From: a bacterium
Lineage (GTDB): Bacteria; Patescibacteriota; UBA1384; VFKW01
Direction of reading: 5' to 3'
NCBI GenBank assembly: GCA_030647355.1
Contig: JAUSIS010000010.1
Location: 1 to 48,145 of the forward strand
Length of the DNA stretch: 48,145 bases
The translations under genes and the position numbers were made by a program. Of this stretch, positions 41,589 to 48,145 are shown piece after piece. Under the pieces are notes generated by a model. The model was not told the DNA's origin and did not search any database. It worked only from the letters and a program-made list of their open reading frames with translations. How positions within the stretch are numbered: position 1 is the stretch's first letter; each line of letters opens with the position of its first letter.

Positions 41589-42740
41589 ATGAGTAAGATT
41601 TTAGCAATTGAGACTTCGTGTGATGAGACGGCGGCAGCGGTTGTGGAAGGAAAAGAGGAAAACGGCAAAAGTAGATTGTCTATTTTAGTAAATGTAGTAT
41701 CGAGTCAAATAGAATTACATAAAAAATTCGGGGGCGTTTATCCTGAAGTGGCATCAAGAGCCCATGCGGAAAAAATCATTCCGGTAATTGAGGAAGCGTT
41801 AGAGAAGTCCGAAACTCAATCCGCCAGCCGGCGGACAAATGTCAAATTCAATCTAAAAGACGCGATGAAAGAAATCGACGCCATCGCTGTCACGTATGGG
41901 CCGGGCTTAATCGGCTCATTGGCAGTTGGTCTGGCGGCGGCTAAAACTCTCGCTTATTGTTTTGATAAGCCAATAATTCCAGTTCACCATTGGGAAGGAC
42001 ACATTTACTCGAATTTTATTCGAGAAAAAGCAAAAAGTAAAAAGCAAAAAGTAAAAATACCGGGGTTTCCGAGTTTAATATTAACGGTTTCGGGTGGGCA
42101 CACGAGTTTGATACTTATGAAGGATCATGGCAAATATGAAATTCTGGGGCAAACCCTAGATGATGCGGCTGGAGAGGCGTTTGATAAAGTAGCGCGGCTT
42201 TTGGGACTTCCTTACCCCGGGGGACCGAGTATTTCCGCAGAGGCGGACAAAATTAAATATCAAATAGTAAATAGCAAAATTAAGGAGCGTTGCACGCAAG
42301 AATTCAATTTACCAAGACCAATGATTAACTCCAAAGATTTGAATTTTAGCTTTTCCGGCCTTAAGACAGCTGTTTTATACAAAATTAAGGCACTGGACAA
42401 ACTAGATGAAAAGCATAAGGCGGCTTTAGCGGCGGAATTTCAGGATGCAATAACTGATACTCTTGTTTCAAAGACAATTCAGGCAGCAAAAAAATATCAT
42501 CCGAAGTCAATTTGTTTAACAGGCGGGGTGGCGGCAAATAAAATGCTAAGAGAAAAATTTTTAGATATTGAAAAATACTTAGAATATCAGCCAGATATAT
42601 ATATTCCGGCCGCGGAATTGACTACAGATAATGCGACGATGATTGGGGCAGCCGGCTACTATCATTTACTTTTGGGTAAGACTAGCAAGTGGTATGATAT
42701 TAATGTAGCTTCAAACGCTACATTAAATAGCAAAGAGTAA
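41589..42740 (+). CDS. tsaD: tRNA N6-threonylcarbamoyladenosine synthase subunit TsaD
   Basis: A 383-residue TsaD, which transfers threonylcarbamate to A37 of ANN-reading tRNAs. It has LAIETSCDETAAAVV, the metal-binding His residues in SRAHAEKIIPVI and HHWEGHIYS, VSGGHTSL, DDAAGEAFDKVARLLGLPYPGGP and LTGGVAANKMLRE, with TTDNATMIGAAGY at the end. It is about 40 residues longer than usual. The extra length falls in three variable loops that coincide with repeats: a palindrome at 41820-41835 and 7-bp arrays at 42025-42057 and 42255-42282. The ATG at 41589 is chosen from the MSKILAIETS motif and the TATAAT box seven bases before it. Confidence 0.95.
   Translation: MSKILAIETSCDETAAAVVEGKEENGKSRLSILVNVVSSQIELHKKFGGVYPEVASRAHAEKIIPVIEEALEKSETQSASRRTNVKFNLKDAMKEIDAIAVTYGPGLIGSLAVGLAAAKTLAYCFDKPIIPVHHWEGHIYSNFIREKAKSKKQKVKIPGFPSLILTVSGGHTSLILMKDHGKYEILGQTLDDAAGEAFDKVARLLGLPYPGGPSISAEADKIKYQIVNSKIKERCTQEFNLPRPMINSKDLNFSFSGLKTAVLYKIKALDKLDEKHKAALAAEFQDAITDTLVSKTIQAAKKYHPKSICLTGGVAANKMLREKFLDIEKYLEYQPDIYIPAAELTTDNATMIGAAGYYHLLLGKTSKWYDINVASNATLNSKE
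42025..42057. repeat. AAAAAGY heptamer array inside tsaD
   Basis: AAAAAGC, AAAAAGT, AAAAAGC, AAAAAGT, AAAAA in exact 7-bp phase, translated in-frame as a Lys-rich loop between the HHWEGH and VSGGHT motifs. Confidence 0.85.
42255..42282. repeat. AAATAGY heptamer array inside tsaD
   Basis: AAATATC, AAATAGT, AAATAGC, AAAATTA in 7-bp phase, read through in-frame (KYQIVNSKI). Confidence 0.7.
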
Positions 42741-42780
42741 ATAGAAAAAAGTAAAAACAAAGGGAAAAAGTGAAAGAAAG
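42725..42780. repeat. Heptamer array between tsaD and the four-helix-bundle gene
   Basis: AAATAGC, AAAGAGT, AAATAGA, AAAAAGT, AAAAACA and more degenerate units follow in phase and overlap both the tsaD stop region and the GTG start of the next gene. Confidence 0.65.
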
Positions 42781-43120
42781 AAATCAAGAATTTATTTTAA
42801 GGGTTGAGAACTATACATTAGCTGTTATTGATTTATTAAGAACTCTGCCGAAAGATTATATTTTCGATACTATTGGAAGGCAGTTAATAAGAAGTGCTAC
42901 CAGTATCGGAGCAAATATTATTGAGGCGCAGGCAGCGGCAAGCAAGAAAGACTTTGCTAATTTTTTTAATATTGCCCTGAAATCAGCCAATGAGACAAAA
43001 TATTGGATAAGAATTCTCAGTAAATTAAAGAAAGGGCTCACTGTTGACCGGATCTACAACGAAACTGAAGAAATCAGTAAAATTCTAGGCAAGAGTTTGT
43101 TGACAATGCGAGGAAAATGA
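42770..43120 (+). CDS. Four-helix-bundle protein (S23/IVS type)
   Basis: A 116-residue protein of the four-helix-bundle family first seen in intervening sequences of 23S rRNA genes (S23) and related to Avd of diversity-generating retroelements. The signature is IGRQLIRSATSIGANIIEAQAAASKKDFANFFNIALKSANETKYWIRIL. It is basic and probably binds nucleic acid. The GTG start at 42770 lies inside a heptamer array, and an inverted array of similar units lies just after the stop (43136-43170). In 23S rRNA the S23 insertion is bounded by complementary ends, so this arrangement is suggestive. No reverse transcriptase or rRNA gene is nearby. Confidence 0.88.
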   Translation: MKERNQEFILRVENYTLAVIDLLRTLPKDYIFDTIGRQLIRSATSIGANIIEAQAAASKKDFANFFNIALKSANETKYWIRILSKLKKGLTVDRIYNETEEISKILGKSLLTMRGK

Positions 43121-43135
43121 TTTTCGATTCAGTTT

Positions 43136-43170
43136 TGTTTTTTCTTTTTGCTTTTTTATCTTTTATTTTA
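43136..43170. repeat. Inverted heptamer array after the four-helix-bundle gene
   Basis: TGTTTTT, TCTTTTT, GCTTTTT, TATCTTT, TATTTTA in 7-bp phase. On the minus strand these read AAAAAGC, AAAAAGA, AAAAACA, matching the array upstream of the gene in the opposite orientation. Confidence 0.65.
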
Positions 43171-43181
43171 CCGGAGGTATG

Positions 43182-43727
43182 GTGAAAATTCCAATTACTT
43201 ATTTAATTTTAGCGGTTGTTGTGCTACTCACTATCAGCGCTACGAGGCAGAATTTTATAAAGATAAATAAGGAAGCGGAAAGTCTGGCGCAGATCCAGCA
43301 ATCAAAAGATATCCAGTTATATGCAGAACATGTAAAAACATTAAATGATGCCAGCTTCATTACCAAAAGAGGTATTGGTTTTTTGAAAAAGGGGCAGATA
43401 GAATTGGCCTGTGCGGCATTAGAACAAGGGGCGAAATTGGATAGTAATTACCGAGATGCCAGTTTTTATTTGGGTTATGCATATTTAAAAGAGTTGCAAA
43501 ACAGACAGAAGGAATTATCACTCAATGAGAGGCAGGATTTACTGGCGAAGGCAAAGAAGGCACTGATGAAAGCGCAAAGTATTGATCCTTTGTATCCAAT
43601 GACTAACAAGCTGTTAGCGATTATTAGCGATAGCCAAAATAATGACAAGGAAAAACGCTTGTGGTATGCTCGATATGACACAGTAACCGGCAAGAAGGTT
43701 GATATTGATCTAATATCTGTCAAATAG
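43182..43727 (+). CDS. Membrane-anchored TPR-like protein
   Basis: A 181-residue protein with one N-terminal membrane helix (ITYLILAVVVLLTISA) and a helical outer part with TPR-like repeats (GIGFLKKGQIELACAALEQGAKLDSNYRDASFYLGYAYLKEL, then KAKKALMKAQSIDPLYPMTNKLLAII). GGAGG at 43173-43177 favours the GTG at 43182 over the ATG at 43179, which is only one base away. It lies 18 bases before the VirB6-like gene, so the two form an operon, and it could be an accessory or assembly factor for that protein. Confidence 0.72.
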   Translation: MKIPITYLILAVVVLLTISATRQNFIKINKEAESLAQIQQSKDIQLYAEHVKTLNDASFITKRGIGFLKKGQIELACAALEQGAKLDSNYRDASFYLGYAYLKELQNRQKELSLNERQDLLAKAKKALMKAQSIDPLYPMTNKLLAIISDSQNNDKEKRLWYARYDTVTGKKVDIDLISVK

Positions 43728-43745
43728 CCGGCTAAGGAGGGGTTC

Positions 43746-46700
43746 GTGAGGAAGTTTTCTAAAATAATGATTTTCCTGGTGCTAATAACATTAGTGCTGG
43801 GAAGTTTTAGTTTTGCTAAGACTATTCCTAATGCACAAGCGGATGCATCAGGGAGAGTCAGTAATCTAAAAGCAGTAACCGGCCAAGAAACTGGTTTTTG
43901 GAATGGCGATAAATGCTACATAATTCTTTACTGGCAGCCGCCTTCCGCAGATGGTAGTTATGTTTATAAGGTAACAAATCAAAACAGCGATTTACAAACG
44001 AACATAAGCGAAACTTACTCAAAAAAGCTGCATAAAACTTGCGGCAACACATACACATTTAATGTTCATACAATGCTGCAATCGTCAGGCAATTACGACC
44101 AAGATGTCGGCGTAGTTGAAATTACAAAGCAAATGAAAGCCGAATCTTTTTCTGGAACAGCTTCGGGTGGTAATTATGCACCGACAAAGTTTAAAGTATA
44201 TAAAAGCTATCAAGAGGATGGTTGTCCGTCATTATTGTTTAAATGGGACTGGCCGGAAGAAAAATCCAACTTAGACCACTATAACATTCGACATGGCCAA
44301 ACAGTAATGAAACAAAATATAGAATCAACTACTTTTGAATATACGGCTGATAAAGGCAATGGTTGGAGTAATTTGCCCGGGAGTTTCAGTGTGGACTCAA
44401 TGTACGAAGGGGGGTCTTTCGGCTCTGGCGTAAAAAAGGGATCCTCCACAGCGACAGTTACGGGATCGGTTTGTGTGAATTTAAATACAAATGCTACAGG
44501 CGGCACAGGCGGTGGTACGGGTGGAACCGGTGGAACGAGTGGCACCGGAGGTAGTGGCGGTACTGGTACGGCAACTGGTGCTTCTGGAACCGGTGGAACG
44601 AGTGGCACCGGAGGTAGTGGGGGTAGCGGTAGTGGATCAGGACCGGCAAGTTCAAGCGGAAAGTGTGAAAAAGCAGGTTGGTTGAAGACCGTCTTTGATC
44701 CTTTGGGCACGTCTATTCAGTATATGCAGTGCGCAGTGTTGGCTGGGATTGATGATGCGATGGGATGGGTTATTAAATATATGGATGAGGTATTACAAGT
44801 TTCCAGCGCAAAGGATGGCAGCCACCGTGGCTGGGGAGATAACTTGGCTTTCTGGAAAGTTAACAGAGCGCATGCCAGCTTGTCGTCGGCATTAAACCCC
44901 GATCTTAATGTAGCGTCTACGTGGGGTACGAATTCTAAAGCAACATTTGTGATAAAAATATGGGATACTTTGCGCGCATTTATTAATTTTTTTGTTATTT
45001 TTATAATTATTTTCATGGCTTTTGCTAATATATTCCGTATCAATATTGATAAGTATGCAGTTAAAAAAGCTTTGCCTGGTCTGGTATTAGGGATTCTACT
45101 GGCTAATTTCAGCGGATTTATATGCAGAGAAATATTGGATATTTCCGAGTTGCTACAAAAGTTTGTTACCGGAGGACATGCACCGGCTACCATAGTATTA
45201 GGGGCACTGAAAGTATTCGCTGTGCCAACGTTATTAACGATAATCGGGGGTATAGCGTTAGGGGCAGGAGCAATTTTACCTTTTGTTTTTATATTGGTAT
45301 TAATATTTGGCATTGCTTTATTACTTGCCGGGCTAATCATTCTATTTGCTTTAACATTAAGGGTCGGGATTATTTTTGCTCTTTATGCAATTTCACCTCT
45401 GGCTTTTCTCTGCTTGGGTTCGCCTTTGACGACAAAGATGTTTCAGAAATGGTGGAATGAATTTATAAACTGGGCGTTTGTACCGGTTGCGATGTATTTT
45501 GTATTGTCGCTAGCGATGCAAGCCGGTGATGCATTAGGTAGCTATGCGATTATTCGGATGGTGATGGTTCTTGCTTTGATCTGGACGGCAGTTTTTATGC
45601 CATTCAAATTAAAGGGGTGGCTCGGCGGAGCGGTGGCAGGCTTTGCGATGGGGAGTCTGTTAAAGCCGGCGGGAAAATATGGCTTAGCGGCAGGCAAGGG
45701 TCTCGCCGGCAATACAATTGATAATAGCTCATTGAAGAAGATGTCAACTGGTGCAACTGCGAGAGGTCTTGCCAATAGATTCCAGGGGAGAGGACGGATT
45801 GGTAACTATATTGGTGGAGGTTTAGATAAATATGCAAAGTCTTTGGATAAGATTTCGTGGGCTGACGTACTAACCGGTCGAGCAAAAAGGTCTTATCAGA
45901 AGGAGAAGAAGCGTTTCGAGGGAGAAAGAGAGGAGTTAAGCGGAGCTGGTGCAGCAGCACTTGCCAATGTGGTAAGAACGCGTAACCCTGATTCAGCGGG
46001 GAGTGCCTATCGTGTGGCCTGGTCGCAGGCAATTAAGAGAGCGGCGGCAAGGACTCCGGGTTATAATAAAACAGCGACAACAAATGAAATAGCGGTGAAT
46101 GGCGAAGATATGTCAGATGCGACTTTTGCAGATTATTTAGGAAATAGGTTTTTAAAGAATGCAAGCCATGATGACAATGATTGGATGCAAAGCGTACTCG
46201 ATGATGATATTCGCAGTCGCACAGGCGCAACTCCACAAGAGAGGGCTGCAGCATTGAAAAGGAGAGATGGTTTCTTGCATAGACATAATTTTGGAAAAAA
46301 CGACACGGGCATGACTGATTTTTTAAACGAAGTAAAGAACAATGGCGGATTGACAACGATTCAGACGAGTGCCATGCTGACGAGAAGGGCAACCAGGTTA
46401 CAGCAAGGGTTGGATGCTTATGGTCAGGATCCAAGCCGGGCGAGCTCACCGGAGGATACGGAATTAGTAAACATAGCAGTAGAGGAAGTGGCCAATGCGG
46501 CAACAAGTAATGCGCAAAATAGACAAATGTCTCACACCAATGCGATTGGTATTGATCAGACTACCGGTCAGCCGAGAATCGCAGGTGCCCTTGAGCAAGC
46601 GCAAGCGTCTCTGGCGGATAAGAATAAACTATATTCCCAAGGCGGGGCACGCGGTGAATCGAGGCTTGACCAGGTAAATGTCGAAATAGAGATGACAGAT

Positions 46701-47141
46701 GCCGCTGGTAAAGTGACCACAGATCGTATGCAGGCAGTAGATACTAGACAAAAAATCATAGACGGAGAAGCAGGTTTAACCAATGTGGTAATACTGCAGG
46801 TAGCGCAAGATGCAGATATGGCCAGTAAGCAAGAAACTGAACAATGGGCCCAGGCGCATCCCTTGACAAGAGAAATAAAGGGACAGATTATTGCACGAAA
46901 GATCATCTTAAATGAAGGTAATGAAGTACATCTGCACGATGGAACGCCTTTGGCCATTGACACTAATAGTAAGGGTAAATATAGGCAAAATGTAGCGGCG
47001 GCAGTGAACGACCCAGCTAAAAAAGAGTTCAGAGCTGATTTGCTGGCAAATGGGGTAATAGTTCCAGACCCGGCAAGGACTGGACAATATCTTTGGGGTG
47101 GCGTAGTAAATGGATGGGATCTGGGGAATGGTCAAGTTTGA
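43746..47141 (+). CDS. VirB6/TrbL-like polytopic protein with exported N-terminal domain
   Basis: A 1131-residue protein in three parts. After a signal peptide (IMIFLVLITLVLGSFSFAKTIPNAQA), residues 35-250 form two fibronectin-like beta domains (YIILYWQPPSADGSYVYKVTN; LLFKWDWPEEKSNLDHYNIRHG) and a Gly/Thr/Ser linker. Residues about 410-620 have several long hydrophobic helices (FINFFVIFIIIFMAFANIF, FVFILVLIFGIALLLAGLIILFALTL) like VirB6/TrbL channel proteins of type IV secretion systems. The last 480 residues are hydrophilic, helical and Ala/Arg/Gln-rich. GTG follows AAGGAGG. No VirB4 or coupling ATPase is in the window, so a secretion role is inference. Confidence 0.7.
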   Translation: MRKFSKIMIFLVLITLVLGSFSFAKTIPNAQADASGRVSNLKAVTGQETGFWNGDKCYIILYWQPPSADGSYVYKVTNQNSDLQTNISETYSKKLHKTCGNTYTFNVHTMLQSSGNYDQDVGVVEITKQMKAESFSGTASGGNYAPTKFKVYKSYQEDGCPSLLFKWDWPEEKSNLDHYNIRHGQTVMKQNIESTTFEYTADKGNGWSNLPGSFSVDSMYEGGSFGSGVKKGSSTATVTGSVCVNLNTNATGGTGGGTGGTGGTSGTGGSGGTGTATGASGTGGTSGTGGSGGSGSGSGPASSSGKCEKAGWLKTVFDPLGTSIQYMQCAVLAGIDDAMGWVIKYMDEVLQVSSAKDGSHRGWGDNLAFWKVNRAHASLSSALNPDLNVASTWGTNSKATFVIKIWDTLRAFINFFVIFIIIFMAFANIFRINIDKYAVKKALPGLVLGILLANFSGFICREILDISELLQKFVTGGHAPATIVLGALKVFAVPTLLTIIGGIALGAGAILPFVFILVLIFGIALLLAGLIILFALTLRVGIIFALYAISPLAFLCLGSPLTTKMFQKWWNEFINWAFVPVAMYFVLSLAMQAGDALGSYAIIRMVMVLALIWTAVFMPFKLKGWLGGAVAGFAMGSLLKPAGKYGLAAGKGLAGNTIDNSSLKKMSTGATARGLANRFQGRGRIGNYIGGGLDKYAKSLDKISWADVLTGRAKRSYQKEKKRFEGEREELSGAGAAALANVVRTRNPDSAGSAYRVAWSQAIKRAAARTPGYNKTATTNEIAVNGEDMSDATFADYLGNRFLKNASHDDNDWMQSVLDDDIRSRTGATPQERAAALKRRDGFLHRHNFGKNDTGMTDFLNEVKNNGGLTTIQTSAMLTRRATRLQQGLDAYGQDPSRASSPEDTELVNIAVEEVANAATSNAQNRQMSHTNAIGIDQTTGQPRIAGALEQAQASLADKNKLYSQGGARGESRLDQVNVEIEMTDAAGKVTTDRMQAVDTRQKIIDGEAGLTNVVILQVAQDADMASKQETEQWAQAHPLTREIKGQIIARKIILNEGNEVHLHDGTPLAIDTNSKGKYRQNVAAAVNDPAKKEFRADLLANGVIVPDPARTGQYLWGGVVNGWDLGNGQV
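44522..44620 (+). repeat. 36-bp direct repeat in the Gly/Thr linker
   Basis: Bases 44522-44557 and 44585-44620 are identical, with a 63-base (21-codon) period, encoding GTGGTSGTGGSG twice. It joins the beta domains to the membrane part and could change length by slippage without frameshift. Confidence 0.85.
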
Positions 47142-47217
47142 GCTTAAGTTTCAAAATATGGCAATTGACACGCATGTTTGGCTTGGTAAATAAATTAGGA
47201 TCGAAATTGGAGAGCAA

Positions 47218-47955
47218 ATGGGAGACTTCGCTGTTGGGTTAATGATAGAGCGATTAAGGACAACTGGAAAGTACGATGACAAAGTACTGGATTTATTTAA
47301 GTTACTTGTTTATCGGGAAGAGGATGAAATAGATGAATGCAGAATGTTAATGTTAGCCCAGTATGAAAAACTCTGGGATGAGTTGGATTACTATTTAGTA
47401 GCTGAATGCCTTGATGAACTCGGTGAAGAGATAGGCAAGGTATTGTCCCCAATGCTTGATGAAACAAAAAATAGCAGGGATCTCTCAGGAGTCCTAGGAA
47501 AAATATCGGAATTAGTAAATGCAAGTCAGGACAGTTTGCTAATTGGGAAGTTGACCCAATGCTCTGAAAAGCTGACTACATTAAATCAGACTTTACTTTA
47601 TACGAAGCAAGTTATGAGCATAAACCCATATAAAGTATATTTAGAATACCTTATCTCCTTTCGCTTAGAAGATGGAAGTTATATTACTGATAATAAAATT
47701 CTTGTTAAAAAAGAGGTGGACAAATTAATACAAACTAAGAAACTTTTGATTAAGGCGGGTGAGCGAACAATTGGCGAATTTACAAATGTAAAGTCGCAAA
47801 TAAAAGAAACGCCATTAATTCCACCAGGAGTAAAAAGAATGATCATGGACGGCATGACGGCAAAGGTCGTGGCGCTGATAGTAGATCGGGCAATTGGTGT
47901 GACAAATTTTCTTATTGTTGGCTATATTGATTATTGGGATTGGCAATTCGAGTAA
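47218..47955 (+). CDS. Helical protein, unknown
   Basis: A 245-residue protein that I do not recognise. It is acidic and largely helical, with DKVLDLFKLLVYREEDEIDECRMLMLAQYEKLWDELDYYLVAECLDELGEEIGKVL in the first third. A second helical block (LEYLISFRLEDGSYITDNKILVKKEVDKLIQTKKLLIKAGERTIGEF) follows. There is no signal peptide or clear membrane helix. GGAGAG precedes the ATG. A TTGACA at 47165-47170 could be a -35 box, but no good -10 box follows. It comes 76 bases after the VirB6-like gene and may be functionally linked to it. Confidence 0.6.
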   Translation: MGDFAVGLMIERLRTTGKYDDKVLDLFKLLVYREEDEIDECRMLMLAQYEKLWDELDYYLVAECLDELGEEIGKVLSPMLDETKNSRDLSGVLGKISELVNASQDSLLIGKLTQCSEKLTTLNQTLLYTKQVMSINPYKVYLEYLISFRLEDGSYITDNKILVKKEVDKLIQTKKLLIKAGERTIGEFTNVKSQIKETPLIPPGVKRMIMDGMTAKVVALIVDRAIGVTNFLIVGYIDYWDWQFE

Positions 47956-47966
47956 TCTATAAATTA

Positions 47967-47997
47967 ATTTAACCTGGATATCTTCCAGTTAATTTTG
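47967..47997 (+). terminator. Possible weak hairpin terminator
   Basis: TTAACCTGG and CCAGTTAA pair around ATATCTT with one bulged base, followed by TTTTG. It lies just past the stop of the 245-residue gene. Confidence 0.4.
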
Positions 47998-48006
47998 ATA
48001 CGGGAT

Positions 48007-48053
48007 GTCAACGCAAAATAGAAATGTCCGCTTTTAGCAATTTAGAAATGTCC
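48007..48053. mobile_element. Probable end of an insertion sequence
   Basis: The sequence from 48007 begins TGTCAACGC and contains TAGAAATGTCC twice, at 48019-48029 and 48043-48053, in direct orientation 24 bases apart. Repeated short motifs at an IS end are usual transposase-binding sites. The partial transposase-like frame on the minus strand ends within this block. The other end is outside the window. Confidence 0.5.
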
Positions 48054-48145
48054 CTTTTTTGGTGCACAATGACAAACTTTTTCCATGGATGATTTGCTTT
48101 CGGCGTCCAGGGAATTTGCGGATTTTCTTTCTCCTTTCTTTTTAC
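48008..48145 (-). CDS. Transposase C-terminus (5' part outside window)
   Basis: On the minus strand a frame open to the window edge encodes 45 residues (ENPQIPWTPKANHPWKKFVI, then RDISKLLKADISILR) before a TGA at 48008-48010. The WxPxxNHPWKKF pattern resembles C-terminal ends of IS481/IS3-type DDE transposases. The two DIS triplets come from the repeated TAGAAATGTCC motif. Another frame also ends here (KKGHF before TAA), but its upstream residues do not resemble a known family. Only the tail is visible, so the call is tentative. Confidence 0.45.
   Translation of the reverse strand, partial: VKRKEKENPQIPWTPKANHPWKKFVIVHQKRDISKLLKADISILR

Noticed and set aside
44279-44710. Proline-rich open frame antisense to the Gly/Thr linker of the VirB6-like gene
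   Set aside because: Pro/Val repeats are the simple complement of the Gly/Thr codon repeats on the real strand.
48044-48145. Alternative minus-strand frame ending KKGHF before TAA
   Set aside because: Its residues upstream resemble no family, whereas the other frame shows a WxPxxNHPWKKF pattern typical of transposase tails.

Overview
The window looks like a chromosome segment of a member of the Candidate Phyla Radiation (Patescibacteria). The evidence is the mix of compact housekeeping genes with lineage-typical oddities: a MurE ligase that starts directly at its central domain, a FemAB-type ligase, a four-helix-bundle (S23-type) gene, a giant glycine-rich surface protein and a VirB6-like polytopic protein. 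TGA is used as a stop throughout, so this is not a UGA-recoding lineage. Exact taxonomy cannot be set from this sequence alone.

Region 1 (1-9.95 kb) is an AT-rich accessory island. It begins with the 3' end of a Fic-family gene cut by the window edge. A strong promoter then drives a tight operon: a PLD-nuclease/SF2-helicase fusion, an Eco57I-type adenine methyltransferase, a UvrD-like SF1 helicase, an unrecognised beta-rich protein and a stand-alone receiver domain. Stops and starts overlap or nearly abut. This looks like a restriction or anti-phage system, resembling a split Type ISP enzyme or a Hma-like system, with two unexplained extra genes. It is the best candidate here for an undescribed system. 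A DMT transporter follows directly.

Region 2 (10.8-36.3 kb) is mostly minus-strand core genes: ppsA, recX, recA, a RodZ-like HTH membrane protein, ftsK, RNase J, a type-4 uracil-DNA glycosylase with an Asp in place of one cluster Cys, pnp, rpsO, a 1100-residue Gly-rich exported protein, a DHH phosphoesterase, holA with a DUF2207 protein, and polA. rpsT and lepB lie on the plus strand.

Region 3 (36.3-48.1 kb) holds a PlsC-like acyltransferase, a secreted C39-like protein, femAB-murE, tsaD, the four-helix-bundle gene, a TPR membrane protein, a VirB6-like protein of 1131 residues, an unknown helical protein, and the end of an insertion sequence.

Three patterns run across the window. (1) Degenerate tandem repeats with a strict 7-bp period but different units (AGTATNN, CAGGTNN, AATGACA, AAAAAGY) lie between genes and in-frame inside tsaD. 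(2) recX, polA, femAB and tsaD have a TATAAT box 6-9 nt before the ATG, implying leaderless or nearly leaderless mRNAs. (3) Five single-gene cassettes that look richer in G+C sit between core genes, each with its own -35/-10 promoter, ribosome site and hairpin terminator; two of these promoters overlap that of a divergent core gene.
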